From Novosphingobium sp. (GTDB lineage Bacteria > Pseudomonadota > Alphaproteobacteria > Sphingomonadales > Sphingomonadaceae), in the NCBI GenBank assembly GCA_027311705.1, contig DAICYJ010000140.1, forward strand, positions 1-53,859: a stretch of DNA of 53,859 nt, written 5' to 3'. A model generated the notes under the pieces. It made no database searches. It was given only the letters and a program-made list of their open reading frames with translations, and was not told the origin of the DNA. The first letter of the stretch is position 1; every line of letters starts with the position of its first letter. This document shows positions 28,763 through 41,633 of the stretch, piece after piece. Position numbers and translations under genes: made by a program.

Positions 28763-29764
28763 ATGTCCGAGGCCGAAACCACGCCTGCCCCCGCCGCTTC
28801 CCCGGACAAGGCCACGCCGGCCCGCGCGGGTCGGCTGGCGCTGGCCGCCGCTGCGGTCATGGCGGTCGTGGCGGGCGGCGTCGCCGTCTATCGCGGGCAA
28901 AAGGAAGAGGTAGCGATCGTCGCTCCGCCGTCGGTCAGCGAAAGCCAGGCTCCCTCGGTCGACGACGTGATCGCCAAGCTCGAAGCCAAGCTGAAGGACA
29001 AGCCCGACGATGCCGAAGGCTGGCGCATGCTCGGCTGGTCCTATTTCCAGACCGAACGCTATGCCGAAGCCGCCACCGCGTTGAAGCAGGCGACCAAGCT
29101 CGATCCCGAACATGCCGAGACTTTCTCGTTCCTTGGCGAATCGCTGGTGCTGGCCAGCAACGAGGAAGGCCACATCCCGTGGGATGCCAAGGCCGCGTTC
29201 GACAAGGCGCTGAAGCTCGATCCCAAGGACGCCCGCGCCCGTTATTTCAAGGCGGTGGCGATGGATCTGGGCGGGCAGCACCGCAAGGCGATCGCGGCAT
29301 GGTTCGCCCTGCTGGAAGATACGCCCAAGGACGCGCCCTATGCCGACGACATCCGCGAAGTGATCCGCAATGTCGGCACCAAGCACAAGATCGACGTGGA
29401 AAAGCGGCTGGCCGAAGCGCAGTTCGCGCCGCCGGCCAACGGCATGTCCACCGACGGTGGAGCTATCGCCGCTGCCGGCATTCCCGGGCCCTCGTCCGAC
29501 GAGATCAAGGCCGCGCAAGCCCTGCCCAAGGGCCAGCAGGAAGCGATGATCCGCGGCATGGTCGAAGGCCTTCAGGCCAAGCTGGAAAAGAACCCCGCCA
29601 ATGCCGACGGCTGGATCATGCTGATGCGCAGCCGCATGCAACTGGGCGAACCGGCCAAGGCCGGCAAAGCCCTCACCGATGGTCTCGCCGCATTCCGCAA
29701 CGATCAGGCGTCAGCGCGCAAGCTGCGCGAAGCAGCGGTCACAGTGGGCGTTCCGGGCGCCTGA
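28763..29764 (+). CDS. TPR protein, CcmI/NrfG-like (possible cytochrome c biogenesis factor)
   Basis: Single N-terminal TM and TPRs (DAEGWRMLGWSYFQTERYAEAATALKQATKLDPEHAE...). Confidence 0.7.
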   Translation: MSEAETTPAPAASPDKATPARAGRLALAAAAVMAVVAGGVAVYRGQKEEVAIVAPPSVSESQAPSVDDVIAKLEAKLKDKPDDAEGWRMLGWSYFQTERYAEAATALKQATKLDPEHAETFSFLGESLVLASNEEGHIPWDAKAAFDKALKLDPKDARARYFKAVAMDLGGQHRKAIAAWFALLEDTPKDAPYADDIREVIRNVGTKHKIDVEKRLAEAQFAPPANGMSTDGGAIAAAGIPGPSSDEIKAAQALPKGQQEAMIRGMVEGLQAKLEKNPANADGWIMLMRSRMQLGEPAKAGKALTDGLAAFRNDQASARKLREAAVTVGVPGA

Positions 29765-29768
29765 ACCC

Positions 29769-31175
29769 TTACCGTTCCGCAATCCGATAGGGCACCAGAT
29801 CGCGCTGGCTGGGATCGACGTCGATCGCCTTGTCGCTGGGGGGGAAGGCGCGCTGGTCGCAATCGTCGCGCGGGCAGATGCGGCAACTGGGTCCGATCCG
29901 GGCCACGGCATCCTCGCTGCGCAGGTTCAGCGCGTCGGCATAGACGAATTCGTCCGCCAGATCGGCCTCGCAGCCAAGGGCGACGGCATAGCGGCGCGGC
30001 GGGCGGTAGTAACTGCCGCTGGGCTTCACCAGGCCCTTGGCGATCGAAACATAGCGGATGCCGTCGGGCATTTCGGCCAGCTGCACATGGATGCGGTCGG
30101 GGATCGCCACCGCTTCGTGCACGATCCACAGCGGGCACGCCCCGCCGAACCGGCCGAATTGCAGCCGCGTGGCCGAATGGCGCTTGGTGATGTTGCCCGC
30201 CATGTCCACCCGGCAGAAGAACACCGGAATGCCGCGCGCCTGCGGGCGTTGCAGCGTGGAAAGCCGGTGGCAGGTCTGTTCGAAGCTGGTGTGGAACTGC
30301 TGGCGCAACCGGTCCACATCGTGGCGCATCGCCCGCGCGGCTGTGCGGAACCGTTCATAGGGCATGAGCAGCGCCCCCGCCGCATAGTTGCCCAGCCCCA
30401 CCGTCAGCAGATGGCGCGCCGCCTCGGTCTGCAACGGGGCCTGCGCCACGATGCCCGCGATCTGGTCCGAAAGCGCCAGCGCCGCCAGCTGATAGGCCAG
30501 CTGGAAGCGCCCGCTTTCGATCGGCTGGTTCGAATCGAGCACCAGATGGCGGCGCTCGGCATCGAACCGCCGCATTGGTCCGCCGCTGCGCCACTCCACG
30601 GTCACACCGTGCCGCCGCAACCAGTCCTGCATCGATTTGACGCGAGGGCTGGCCTCGTCACCTGCGATTTCGAGCGCCAGTGCTTCCGCCCCCCGGTCCA
30701 CGGCATCGACATAGTTGTTGGCCAGGTGAAACCAGTCGCGCGTCTCCTCCCACGGCATCCGCCCTCCGGCGGACAGCGTGCTGCCAATGGTCTCGTCCAT
30801 CATCTCCAGCCGCTGTCGTCCGCGCACATACAGCGCATGCAGCGCCACGAAACGGTCGGCAAATTCGGGAAACTGGCGGGCCAGCCGCTCCACCTGCTCG
30901 CCGGGCAGCGCGCCGCCCAGCAACGGATCGCCCAGCGCCTCACGCAGAATGTCGGCAACGCCATCGCGGTCGGTGGGGGCCAGATCGGCCCAGTCCACCG
31001 GAAAGGCGGCGTGCAGCGCGTCGGCCAGCGACGGGGTCAGGTGTCGCTCGTCGTTTTCCAGTTGCGAGAGGTAGGATGCGCTGATGCCCAGCGCGACCGC
31101 CATTTCGGCCTGCCGCACCCCTCGCCTTTGTCGCAGGGCGCGCAATTGCATTCCAGCAAAGAACCGTCGTTTCAT
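29769..31175 (-). CDS. Short-chain fatty acyl-CoA regulator (ScfR/PccR-type), HTH-ImmA/IrrE-like
   Basis: N-terminal XRE-like HTH (MKRRFFAGMQLRALRQRRGVRQAEMAVALGISASYLSQLENDERHLTPSL), FEQTCHRLSTLQRP region, divergent from pccB. The 809-aa ORF-track start is too far upstream. Confidence 0.9.
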   Translation of the reverse strand: MKRRFFAGMQLRALRQRRGVRQAEMAVALGISASYLSQLENDERHLTPSLADALHAAFPVDWADLAPTDRDGVADILREALGDPLLGGALPGEQVERLARQFPEFADRFVALHALYVRGRQRLEMMDETIGSTLSAGGRMPWEETRDWFHLANNYVDAVDRGAEALALEIAGDEASPRVKSMQDWLRRHGVTVEWRSGGPMRRFDAERRHLVLDSNQPIESGRFQLAYQLAALALSDQIAGIVAQAPLQTEAARHLLTVGLGNYAAGALLMPYERFRTAARAMRHDVDRLRQQFHTSFEQTCHRLSTLQRPQARGIPVFFCRVDMAGNITKRHSATRLQFGRFGGACPLWIVHEAVAIPDRIHVQLAEMPDGIRYVSIAKGLVKPSGSYYRPPRRYAVALGCEADLADEFVYADALNLRSEDAVARIGPSCRICPRDDCDQRAFPPSDKAIDVDPSQRDLVPYRIAER

Positions 31176-31193
31176 TCGCGCGCCGCCACATTC

Positions 31194-31224
31194 TTTGCAA
31201 AGTCCGCCTTTGCAACTTTGCAGA
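31194..31224. promoter_or_regulatory. Candidate PccR/ScfR operator: three TTTGCA-type repeats
   Basis: TTTGCAAA (31194-31201), TTTGCAAC (31209-31216), TTTGCAGA (31217-31224) between the divergent regulator and pccB. Confidence 0.75.
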
Positions 31225-31289
31225 TTAACATTGGACAGCGCGATTGCAATCGGCCATCGGGCCTCGATTGACCACTTTGGGGCACAGCT

Positions 31290-32816
31290 ATGTCCGCTAA
31301 CATTGCCGAAATGGAAAGTCGCCGTCAGGCAGCCGCGATGGGCGGTGGGCAAAAGCGCATCGATGCGCAGCACGCCAAGGGCAAGCTGACCGCGCGCGAA
31401 CGTCTCGAAGTCCTGCTCGATGAAGGCAGCTTCGAAGAAGTCGATACTTACGTCGAACACAACTGCGTCGATTTCGGCATGCCGGAAACGACCATTCCGG
31501 GCGACGGCGTCGTCACCGGATCGGGCACGATCAACGGCCGGCTGGTCTTCGTGTTCGCGCAGGATTTCACCGTGTTCGGTGGCGCGGTTTCCGAACGGCA
31601 TGCGATGAAGATCTGCAAGATCATGGACAGCGCGATGAAGGTCGGCGCGCCGGTGATCGGGCTCAACGATTCGGGCGGTGCGCGCATCCAGGAAGGCGTC
31701 GCGTCGCTCGGCGGTTATGCCGAAATCTTCCAGCGCAACGTGCTGGCGTCGGGCGTGATCCCGCAACTTTCGCTCATCATGGGGCCTTGCGCGGGCGGCG
31801 CGGTCTACAGCCCTGCGATGACCGACTTCATCTTCATGGTGAAGGACAGCAGCTACATGTTCGTCACCGGGCCGGACGTGGTCAAGACGGTGACCAACGA
31901 GATCGTGACGCAGGAAGAACTGGGCGGCGCGGTAACGCACACCACCAAGACCTCGGTCGCCGATCTCGCCTGCGAGAACGATATCGAAGCGCTGCTGCTG
32001 GCGCGCGATTTCTTCGATTACCTGCCGCTGTCGAACCGCGAGGAAGCGCCCGAACGGCCGACGTCTGACCCCTATGACCGCAGCGAGCCCAGCCTCGACA
32101 CGCTGATCCCGGCATCGGCCAACCAGCCGTACGACATGCACGAAGTGATCCGCAAAACGCTCGACGAAGGCGATTTCTTCGAAGTGCAGCCCAAGCACGC
32201 GGGCAACATCCTGTGCGGTTTCGGCCGGATCGAAGGCAAGACCGTGGGCGTCGTCGCCAACCAGCCGATGGTGCTGGCGGGCTGCCTCGATATCAATTCG
32301 TCAAAGAAGGCCGCGCGGTTCGTGCGCTTCTGCGACGCGTTCAACATTCCGATACTCACTTTCGTCGATGTGCCCGGTTTCCTGCCCGGCACGTCGCAAG
32401 AGCATAACGGCATCATCAAGCACGGTGCCAAGCTGTTGTTCGCCTATGCCGAAGCGACCGTTCCCAAGATCACCGTGATCACCCGCAAGGCCTATGGCGG
32501 CGCGTATGACGTGATGGCATCGAAGCACCTGCGCGGCGATCTCAACTATGCGTGGCCCACCGCCGAAATCGCGGTGATGGGGGCCAAGGGCGCGGTCGAG
32601 ATCATCTTCCGTGGGCTTTCGGCCGAAGGCATCGCGGAAAAGACCAAGGAATACGAGGACCGCTTCGCCAACCCATTCGTGGCGGCGAGCAAGGGCTTTA
32701 TCGACGAAGTGATCTACCCGCATTCGACCCGCCGCCGGATCGCGCTCGGCCTGCGCAAGCTGCGCAACAAGAGCCTTGAGAACCCGTGGAAGATGCACGA
32801 CAACATTCCACTGTGA
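31290..32816 (+). CDS. pccB: Propionyl-CoA carboxylase beta subunit
   Basis: Acyl-CoA carboxyltransferase: [59 protein letters not shown]. Confidence 0.94.
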   Translation: MSANIAEMESRRQAAAMGGGQKRIDAQHAKGKLTARERLEVLLDEGSFEEVDTYVEHNCVDFGMPETTIPGDGVVTGSGTINGRLVFVFAQDFTVFGGAVSERHAMKICKIMDSAMKVGAPVIGLNDSGGARIQEGVASLGGYAEIFQRNVLASGVIPQLSLIMGPCAGGAVYSPAMTDFIFMVKDSSYMFVTGPDVVKTVTNEIVTQEELGGAVTHTTKTSVADLACENDIEALLLARDFFDYLPLSNREEAPERPTSDPYDRSEPSLDTLIPASANQPYDMHEVIRKTLDEGDFFEVQPKHAGNILCGFGRIEGKTVGVVANQPMVLAGCLDINSSKKAARFVRFCDAFNIPILTFVDVPGFLPGTSQEHNGIIKHGAKLLFAYAEATVPKITVITRKAYGGAYDVMASKHLRGDLNYAWPTAEIAVMGAKGAVEIIFRGLSAEGIAEKTKEYEDRFANPFVAASKGFIDEVIYPHSTRRRIALGLRKLRNKSLENPWKMHDNIPL

Positions 32817-32852
32817 TCGGTTCGCGCTAAGCGGACCCCGAAAGGATTGCAC

Positions 32853-34031
32853 ATGACCGACATCTTCATCGTTTCCGGTGCGCGCACCGCCATCGGCACG
32901 TTCGGCGGCTCGCTGGCGTCGTTCCGCCCGGCCGAACTTGGCACCATCGTGATCAAGGAAGCCATCGCCCGCGCCGGCATCACGGCGGACAAGATCGAGA
33001 ACGTGGTGATCGGCACCATCGTCGCCACCCAGCCCAAGGACGCCTATGTCAGCCGCGTCGCAGCGGTGAACGCGGGCATACCGATCACCGCCCCCGCGAT
33101 GAACGTCAACCGCCTGTGCGGTTCCGGCCTGCAGGCGATCGTTTCTGCGGCACAGGCCATTGCGCTGGGCGAAAACGACATTGCCATCGGCGGCGGCTGC
33201 GAAGTCATGTCCAACGCACCGCGCATCATCGAAGGCACGCGCAACGGCCAGAAAATGGGCGACATGGTGCTTCAGGACATGATGCTGGGTGCGCTGCACG
33301 ATCCGTTCGAAGGCATCCACATGGGCATCACGGCGGAAAACATCGCCATCCAGTGCGATATCAGCCGCGAAACGCAGGACGAACTGGCGGTCGAAAGCCA
33401 CAAGCGCGCTGCCGCCGCCACGGCTGCCGGCTATTTCAAGGACCAGATCGTTCCGGTCGAGATCAAGACCCGCAAGGGCGTGACCGTGTTCGACACCGAC
33501 GAGCATTTCCGCAGCGACGCCACGCTTGAGGCGATGGCCGGCCTGAAGCCCGTGTTCAAGAAGGACGGATCGGTCACCGCCGGCAATGCCAGCGGCATCA
33601 ACGACGGCGCGGGGGCGGTCGTGCTGGCCAGCGCCGCAGCTGTGGAAAAGCACGGCCTCAAGCCGATGGCCAAGATCCTTGGCTGGGGCCACGCCGGCGT
33701 CGAACCTTCGGTCATGGGCCTCGGCCCGGTCTATGCCGTTCCTGTGGCGCTCAAGCGCGCCGGGCTGACGCTCGACCAGATCGACGTGATCGAAGCCAAC
33801 GAAGCTTTCGCCGCGCAGGCTTGCGGCGTGGCCAAGGAACTGGGCTTCGATCCCGCCAAGACCAACCCCAACGGCAGCGGCATCTCGCTCGGCCATCCCA
33901 TCGGTGCAACCGGTGCGATCCTCACGATCAAGACCATGTACGAATTGCAGCGCACCGGCGGCAGGTATGGCCTGATCACGATGTGCATCGGCGGCGGCCA
34001 AGGCATCGCCATGGTCATCGAGCGCGTCTGA
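32853..34031 (+). CDS. Acetyl-CoA acetyltransferase / beta-ketothiolase
   Basis: NVNRLCGSGLQAI nucleophile motif, EANEAFAAQ, GHPIGATGA, CIGGGQG. Confidence 0.94.
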   Translation: MTDIFIVSGARTAIGTFGGSLASFRPAELGTIVIKEAIARAGITADKIENVVIGTIVATQPKDAYVSRVAAVNAGIPITAPAMNVNRLCGSGLQAIVSAAQAIALGENDIAIGGGCEVMSNAPRIIEGTRNGQKMGDMVLQDMMLGALHDPFEGIHMGITAENIAIQCDISRETQDELAVESHKRAAAATAAGYFKDQIVPVEIKTRKGVTVFDTDEHFRSDATLEAMAGLKPVFKKDGSVTAGNASGINDGAGAVVLASAAAVEKHGLKPMAKILGWGHAGVEPSVMGLGPVYAVPVALKRAGLTLDQIDVIEANEAFAAQACGVAKELGFDPAKTNPNGSGISLGHPIGATGAILTIKTMYELQRTGGRYGLITMCIGGGQGIAMVIERV

Positions 34032-34468
34032 TGAAACTCGGCCGCCTCAACCACATCGGCGTCGCCACGCCCGATCTCGACGCGAGCATTGCGTTCTATC
34101 GCGATGTGATGGGCGCGGCCGACATTACGGAGCCGTTCGTGCTGGAATCGCAGCAAGTGCGCGTGTGTTTCGTGAACACGCCGGGCGAGGACGGAACTGC
34201 GGGCACGCAGATCGAACTGCTCCAGCCGACCTCGCCAGATAGCGCAGTGGGCAAGTGGCTGGAAAAGAACCCGCTCGGCGGCCAGCACCACCTTTGCTAT
34301 GAAGTGCCCGATATCCTCGCCGCCAAGGCCTGGTTCGAAGGGCAGGGCAAGCGCGTGCTGGGCGAACCGCGCATCGGCGCGCACGGCACGATGATCTTCT
34401 TCGTCCATCCCAAGGACATGGGCGGGCAGCTGACCGAGATCATGGAAACGCCCAAGGGCGCGCACTGA
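34031..34468 (+). CDS. mce: Methylmalonyl-CoA epimerase
   Basis: MKLGRLNHIGVATPDLDASIAFYRDVMGA, VOC fold, in the propionate operon; start overlaps the thiolase stop. Confidence 0.93.
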   Translation: MKLGRLNHIGVATPDLDASIAFYRDVMGAADITEPFVLESQQVRVCFVNTPGEDGTAGTQIELLQPTSPDSAVGKWLEKNPLGGQHHLCYEVPDILAAKAWFEGQGKRVLGEPRIGAHGTMIFFVHPKDMGGQLTEIMETPKGAH

Positions 34469-34475
34469 ACTTAAA

Positions 34476-34513
34476 GCCCTCTCCCTTCAAGGGGGGAGGG
34501 TTGGGAGGGGGGC
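34476..34513. repeat. REP-like G/C-tract hairpin between mce and mcm
   Basis: CCCTCTCCCTTCAAGGGGGGAGGGTTGGGAGGGGGG, related to the 36702-36813 element. Confidence 0.65.
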
Positions 34514-34552
34514 TGGCGCAAGATCCCCCTCTCCAAACCGAGGACCGGAACG

Positions 34553-36691
34553 ATGGCGAATATCGACGACTGGCAGGCAGCGGCAGCGAAAGAGGTCAAG
34601 GGCAAGGACCTGACCTGGAACACGCCCGAAGGCATCGCGGTAAAGCCGCTCTACACGGCGGACGACGTGACCGTGGACCCGGGCCTGCCGGGCTACGCCC
34701 CGTTCACGCGCGGCGTGCGCGCCAGCATGTATGCGGGCCGGCCGTGGACCATCCGCCAGTACGCCGGCTTCTCCACCGCCGAAGCTTCGAACGCCTTCTA
34801 CCGCCGCAACCTCGCCGCCGGGCAAAAGGGCCTGTCGGTCGCCTTCGACCTTGCCACCCACCGCGGCTATGACAGCGACCACCCCCGCGTCGTCGGCGAT
34901 GTCGGCAAGGCCGGCGTCGCAATCGACAGCGTCGAGGACATGAAGATCCTGTTCGACGGCATTCCGCTCGATCAGATGTCGGTCTCGATGACCATGAACG
35001 GCGCGGTCATTCCGATCCTCGCCTTCTTCATCGTCGCGGGCGAGGAACAGGGCGTGCCGCGCAAGCTTCTCGACGGGACCATCCAGAACGACATCCTCAA
35101 GGAGTTCATGGTCCGCAACACCTACATCTACCCGCCCGAACCCAGCATGCGGATCATCTCGGACATCTTCGGCTACACCAGCCGCGAAATGCCCAAGTTC
35201 AACAGCATTTCGATCTCCGGCTACCACATGCAGGAAGCCGGCGCGACGCAGGTTCAGGAACTGGCGTTCACCATTGCCGACGGCCAGGAATACGTGAAGT
35301 ACGGCGTGGCCAGCGGCCTCGATATCGACAAGTTTGCCGGCCGCCTCAGCTTCTTCTTCGCCATCGGCATGAACTTCTTCATGGAAGTGGCCAAGCTGCG
35401 CGCCGCCCGCGTCCTCTGGCACCGCGTGATGACGAACCTCGGCGCGCAGGACGAACGCAGCAAGATGCTGCGCACCCACTGCCAGACCAGCGGCGTTTCG
35501 CTGCAGGAGCAGGACCCCTACAACAACGTGATCCGTACCACGATCGAGGCGATGGCCGCGATGCTGGGCGGCACCCAGTCGCTCCACACCAACGCGCTCG
35601 ACGAAGCCATCGCGCTGCCGACCGACTTTTCCGCGCGCATTGCCCGCAACACCCAGATCGTCATCCAGGAAGAAACCGGGATGACCAAGGTGGTCGATCC
35701 GCTCGGCGGGTCGTATTATATTGAAAGCCTGACCCAGGAACTGGTCGACAAGGCGTGGGAAATCATCGAGCGCGTCGAAGCTGACGGCGGCATGGCCAAG
35801 GCCGTGGCAGCCGGCTGGCCCAAGGCGATGATCGAGGAAGCTGCCGCTGGCCGTCAGGCCCGCGTCGACAAAGGCGACGACGTCATCGTCGGCGTCAACA
35901 AGTACCGCCTCGCCACCGAAGACCACCTCGAAACGCTCGACATCGACAACCATGCGGTCCGCGAAGGCCAGATCGCCCGCCTGAAAACCACCCGCGCCAA
36001 CCGCGACGAGGCCAAGTGCCAGGCTGCGCTGGCCGCGATCACCGCAGGCGCGAAGGGCGACGGCAACATGCTCGAGCTAGCGGTCGAAGCCGCCCGCCAC
36101 CGCGCCACGCTGGGCGAAATCTCCGACGCGATGGAGGCGGTGTTCGGCCGCTATGGCACGTTCCCCACCCCGGTGAAGGGCGTCTACGGATCGGCCTATG
36201 CCGGCGACAACCGCTACCAGCAGGTCGTCGATGGCGTGCAAGCGGTCGGTCGCCGCCTCGGCCGCACCCCGCGCGTGCTCGTCGCCAAGATGGGCCAGGA
36301 CGGACACGATCGCGGCGCGAACGTGATCGCCAGCGCCTTCGGCGACATGGGCTTCGACGTCACCAGCGGCCCGCTGTTCCAGACCCCCGCCGAAGCCGCC
36401 AAGCTGGCGCTTGAAAAGGACGTGGACGCCATCGGCGCTTCGTCGCTGGCGGCCGGCCACAAGACGCTGATTCCCGAACTCATCGGCCACCTGCGCGAAG
36501 CCGGCCGCAGCGACATCAAGGTCGTGGCGGGCGGCGTGATCCCCCCGCAGGACTACGACTACCTGCGCGAAGCCGGCGTGCAGGGCATCTACGGCCCGGG
36601 CACGAACGTGGTCGAAGCAGCGGCGGACATGCTGCGCCTGCTCGGCCACAACATGCCGCCCGCTGGTGAAGAACTGGCTGCTGCTGAGTAA
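34553..36691 (+). CDS. scpA: Methylmalonyl-CoA mutase (single chain with B12-binding domain)
   Basis: [52 protein letters not shown]12 motif [23 protein letters not shown]. Confidence 0.96.
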   Translation: MANIDDWQAAAAKEVKGKDLTWNTPEGIAVKPLYTADDVTVDPGLPGYAPFTRGVRASMYAGRPWTIRQYAGFSTAEASNAFYRRNLAAGQKGLSVAFDLATHRGYDSDHPRVVGDVGKAGVAIDSVEDMKILFDGIPLDQMSVSMTMNGAVIPILAFFIVAGEEQGVPRKLLDGTIQNDILKEFMVRNTYIYPPEPSMRIISDIFGYTSREMPKFNSISISGYHMQEAGATQVQELAFTIADGQEYVKYGVASGLDIDKFAGRLSFFFAIGMNFFMEVAKLRAARVLWHRVMTNLGAQDERSKMLRTHCQTSGVSLQEQDPYNNVIRTTIEAMAAMLGGTQSLHTNALDEAIALPTDFSARIARNTQIVIQEETGMTKVVDPLGGSYYIESLTQELVDKAWEIIERVEADGGMAKAVAAGWPKAMIEEAAAGRQARVDKGDDVIVGVNKYRLATEDHLETLDIDNHAVREGQIARLKTTRANRDEAKCQAALAAITAGAKGDGNMLELAVEAARHRATLGEISDAMEAVFGRYGTFPTPVKGVYGSAYAGDNRYQQVVDGVQAVGRRLGRTPRVLVAKMGQDGHDRGANVIASAFGDMGFDVTSGPLFQTPAEAAKLALEKDVDAIGASSLAAGHKTLIPELIGHLREAGRSDIKVVAGGVIPPQDYDYLREAGVQGIYGPGTNVVEAAADMLRLLGHNMPPAGEELAAAE

Positions 36692-36701
36692 GCGCATTAA
36701 G

Positions 36702-36813
36702 TCCCCCTCCCGCTTGCGGGAGGGGTTAGGGGTGGGCCTTCCACCTCACATCGTTTTGACCATCGCTTGCGGAGCAAGGCCCACCCCCGGCCTCTCCCGC
36801 AAGCGGGAGGGGA
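36702..36813. repeat. REPIN-like inverted repeat element between mcm and pccA
   Basis: Left arm TCCCCCTCCCGCTTGCGGGAGGGGTTAGGGGTGGGCCTT (36702-36740) and right arm AAGGCCCACCCCCGGCCTCTCCCGCAAGCGGGAGGGGA (36776-36813) are near reverse complements; each holds an inner CTCCCGCTTGCGGGAG hairpin. Confidence 0.87.
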
Positions 36814-36820
36814 GCCGCTA

Positions 36821-38842
<2,022 letters not shown>

Positions 38843-38981
38843 TCGGCCTGAAGAAGGTTGAAGTCTGCTTACGTGCCCGATAAGGCACACCGTAAATTGG
38901 TTTACTTTATCCCTCGGGTGGTTGACGCTGATGTAAGCGAACCGTATCCGCCTTGGGTGTCAGAATGAAAGGCTGAGCCAC

Positions 38982-39728
38982 ATGAAAGCCCTGGTCTGCG
39001 TCAAGCGCGTGATCGATTACAACGTGAAGCCCCGCGTCAAGGCGGACGGCACGGGTGTCGATCTCGCGAACGTGAAGATGAGCATGAACCCGTTCGACGA
39101 GATCGCGGTCGAGGAAGCCATTCGCCTGAAGGAAAAGGGCGTGGTGACCGAGATCATCGCGGTGTCGGTCGGCCCGCAAAAGGCGCAGGAAACCTTGCGT
39201 ACGGCGCTGGCGATGGGCGCGGATCGTGCCATCCTGGTGATGACCGACGACGAGGTAGAGCCGCTTGCGGTCGCCAAGATCGTCAAGGGCATTGCCGACG
39301 AGGAGGCCCCCGGCCTGATCATCACCGGCAAGCAGGCGATCGACGACGACAGCAACCAGGTCGGCCAGATGGTCGCCGCACTGCTCGGCCGCCCGCAGGG
39401 CACTTTCGCCAACGAGATCACCGTCGAAGGCGATTCGGTCGTCGTGAAGCGTGAGATCGATGGCGGCCTTGAAACCGTCAAGCTCGCGCTCCCGGCTGTG
39501 GTCACCACCGACTTGCGCCTGAACGAGCCGCGCTATGCCTCGCTGCCGAACATCATGAAGGCGAAGAACAAGCCGCTCGCGAACAAGACGCCTGCGGATT
39601 ATGGCGTCGACACCACCCCGCGCCTCAAGACGCTCAAGGTCGGCGAACCGCCGGTCCGCGTCGCCGGCATCAAGGTGGCCGACGTCGACGCACTGGTCGC
39701 CAAGCTCAAGGAAATGGGAGTCGCGTAA
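38982..39728 (+). CDS. etfB: Electron transfer flavoprotein beta subunit
   Basis: [46 protein letters not shown]. Confidence 0.96.
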   Translation: MKALVCVKRVIDYNVKPRVKADGTGVDLANVKMSMNPFDEIAVEEAIRLKEKGVVTEIIAVSVGPQKAQETLRTALAMGADRAILVMTDDEVEPLAVAKIVKGIADEEAPGLIITGKQAIDDDSNQVGQMVAALLGRPQGTFANEITVEGDSVVVKREIDGGLETVKLALPAVVTTDLRLNEPRYASLPNIMKAKNKPLANKTPADYGVDTTPRLKTLKVGEPPVRVAGIKVADVDALVAKLKEMGVA

Positions 39729-40660
39729 TGGCTAAGGTTCTCGTTTGGGTCGAACACGACAATGCGTCCGTCAAGGACGCCACGCTCGCCGTCGTCACCG
39801 CCGCGTCGCAGATCGGTGAAGTCACCGCGCTTGTCGCCGGGTCCGGCTGCGATGCCGCCGCCGCTGCCGCCGCGCAGATCGAAGGCGTCACCAAGGTGCT
39901 GAAGGCCGACGATGCGGCCTATGCCAATGCACTGGCTGAAAACGTCGCGCCGCTCGTCGCCGGCCTGATGGCCGATTACGACGCCTTCGTCGCACCCGCC
40001 ACCACCACCGGCAAGAACATTGCGCCGCGCGTCGCCGCACTGCTCGATGTGATGCAGGTTTCGGACATCCTTTCGGTCGAAGGCCCCAAGACCTTCACCC
40101 GTCCGATCTACGCTGGCAATGCCATCGCCACGGTCGAATCCACCGACGCCAAACTGGTCATCACCGTGCGCGGCACCGCGTTCGGCAAGGCGGCCGCCAC
40201 CGGCGGTTCGGCTGCGGTCGAAGCCGTGTCCGGTCCGGCCGATTCCGGCCTGTCCAGCTTCGTCGGTTCGGAAATCGCCAAGAGCGAACGCCCTGAACTG
40301 ACCAGCGCCAAGATCATCGTCTCGGGCGGGCGCGCATTGAAGGATGCCGCGACCTTCCAGGAAGTGATCATCCCGCTGGCCGACAAGCTCGGCGCAGGCG
40401 TCGGCGCCAGCCGCGCTGCGGTGGATGCAGGCTATGTGCCCAACGACTATCAGGTCGGCCAGACCGGCAAGATCGTCGCCCCGCAAGTCTACATCGCGGT
40501 CGGCATCTCCGGCGCGATCCAGCATCTGGCCGGCATGAAGGACAGCAAGGTCATCATCGCCATCAACAAGGACGAAGACGCCCCGATCTTCCAGGTGGCA
40601 GACATCGGCCTCGTCGGCGACCTGTTCAAGCTGGTCCCGGAACTGACCGGCAAGCTTTGA
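39728..40660 (+). CDS. etfA: Electron transfer flavoprotein alpha subunit
   Basis: [83 protein letters not shown]. Confidence 0.96.
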   Translation: MAKVLVWVEHDNASVKDATLAVVTAASQIGEVTALVAGSGCDAAAAAAAQIEGVTKVLKADDAAYANALAENVAPLVAGLMADYDAFVAPATTTGKNIAPRVAALLDVMQVSDILSVEGPKTFTRPIYAGNAIATVESTDAKLVITVRGTAFGKAAATGGSAAVEAVSGPADSGLSSFVGSEIAKSERPELTSAKIIVSGGRALKDAATFQEVIIPLADKLGAGVGASRAAVDAGYVPNDYQVGQTGKIVAPQVYIAVGISGAIQHLAGMKDSKVIIAINKDEDAPIFQVADIGLVGDLFKLVPELTGKL

Positions 40661-40681
40661 TCCGACTTTGACAGTTGACTG

Positions 40682-40716
40682 AAAAGGCCCCGCGAAAACG
40701 GGGCCTTTTCTTTTTG
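40682..40716 (+). terminator. Rho-independent terminator after etfBA
   Basis: AAAAGGCCCCG-cgaaaa-CGGGGCCTTTTCTTTTT. Confidence 0.92.
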
Positions 40717-40748
40717 AACATGCAACACCTTGTCCCTAACATCGCGCA

Positions 40749-41633
40749 ATGCTCCATGACCTTGCGCATCGTTGGCCACTGTTTCCTGTAACTGTCGCGA
40801 TGCTGTTTGCCGCGCCACCGGCGCTGGCGAAGGCCGTTTTGCTCGAACCATCGGGCAAATGGCAGATGATCTATGACGAGGATGGTTGCCGCCTTGGGCG
40901 TTCCTTCGGTGAAGGCAAGAATCTCGTCATCCTTTTCCTTGATCGATACCAGCCAGCGTCCGAACTCATCGTTTCGGTCGTCGGCAAGCCGTTTGCCAGG
41001 CGTGACGTTGCCCACCAACCTATTGCTGTTGATTTTGGGCCGGGGTTGCCGGCGTCGGCCGCGAAGGAATCACTGGTTGGGGTCGTCGGCCCGGACCAAA
41101 CGCCGATGTTGATGCTCGGCTTTCGGGATCTGCTCAATCGCCCGGTCATCGTACATCAGACAGCGGTCATCACTCCTCGGCAGGAGAGCGCGATATCTCA
41201 ACTCACCGTGCGCTCGCGTGGTCAAAGCGATGTCACGTTGCGGACGGGGGAAATGGGCGCGCCAATGGCGGCCATGCGCGCCTGCACCACCGATCTCGTC
41301 CAGCACTGGAAGCTGGATCCGGTGCAGCAGGAACACCGGATGGCAGGCCCGACTCCGATCCACAAACCGGGCGAATGGCTGCGCAGCGGGGACTATCCCA
41401 CCGGTGCGCTGCGGATGGGTGTGAGCGCGGTGATCGATTTTCGCCTGATGGTCGATGCCGCCGGGCAAACGACCGAGTGCCACATTCAGCGGATGACAAA
41501 TAACCCCGAATTCGCGACTCTCACCTGCAAGCTTTTGATGAAGCGAGCAAAGTTTCGCCCCGCTCTCGATTCCGAAGGCAAGCCGATAGCCAGCTATTAT
41601 GTCAGTTCCGTCCGCTGGATCAATGGCAACTAA
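40749..41633 (+). CDS. Exported protein with TonB C-terminal-like domain
   Basis: Signal-like N-terminus; C-terminus [67 protein letters not shown]. Confidence 0.65.
   Translation: MLHDLAHRWPLFPVTVAMLFAAPPALAKAVLLEPSGKWQMIYDEDGCRLGRSFGEGKNLVILFLDRYQPASELIVSVVGKPFARRDVAHQPIAVDFGPGLPASAAKESLVGVVGPDQTPMLMLGFRDLLNRPVIVHQTAVITPRQESAISQLTVRSRGQSDVTLRTGEMGAPMAAMRACTTDLVQHWKLDPVQQEHRMAGPTPIHKPGEWLRSGDYPTGALRMGVSAVIDFRLMVDAAGQTTECHIQRMTNNPEFATLTCKLLMKRAKFRPALDSEGKPIASYYVSSVRWINGN

Noticed and set aside
31176-32198. N-terminal extension of the ScfR ORF to 809 aa
   Set aside because: The extension runs antisense through pccB and the operator region; the HTH domain starts at the Met at 31175.
32301-34001. 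566-aa minus-strand ORF across pccB/thiolase
   Set aside because: Shadow ORF opposite two clear enzymes.
36767-36820. TTG start extending pccA upstream
   Set aside because: The extra residues are translated REPIN sequence; the conserved N-terminus begins at GTG 36821.
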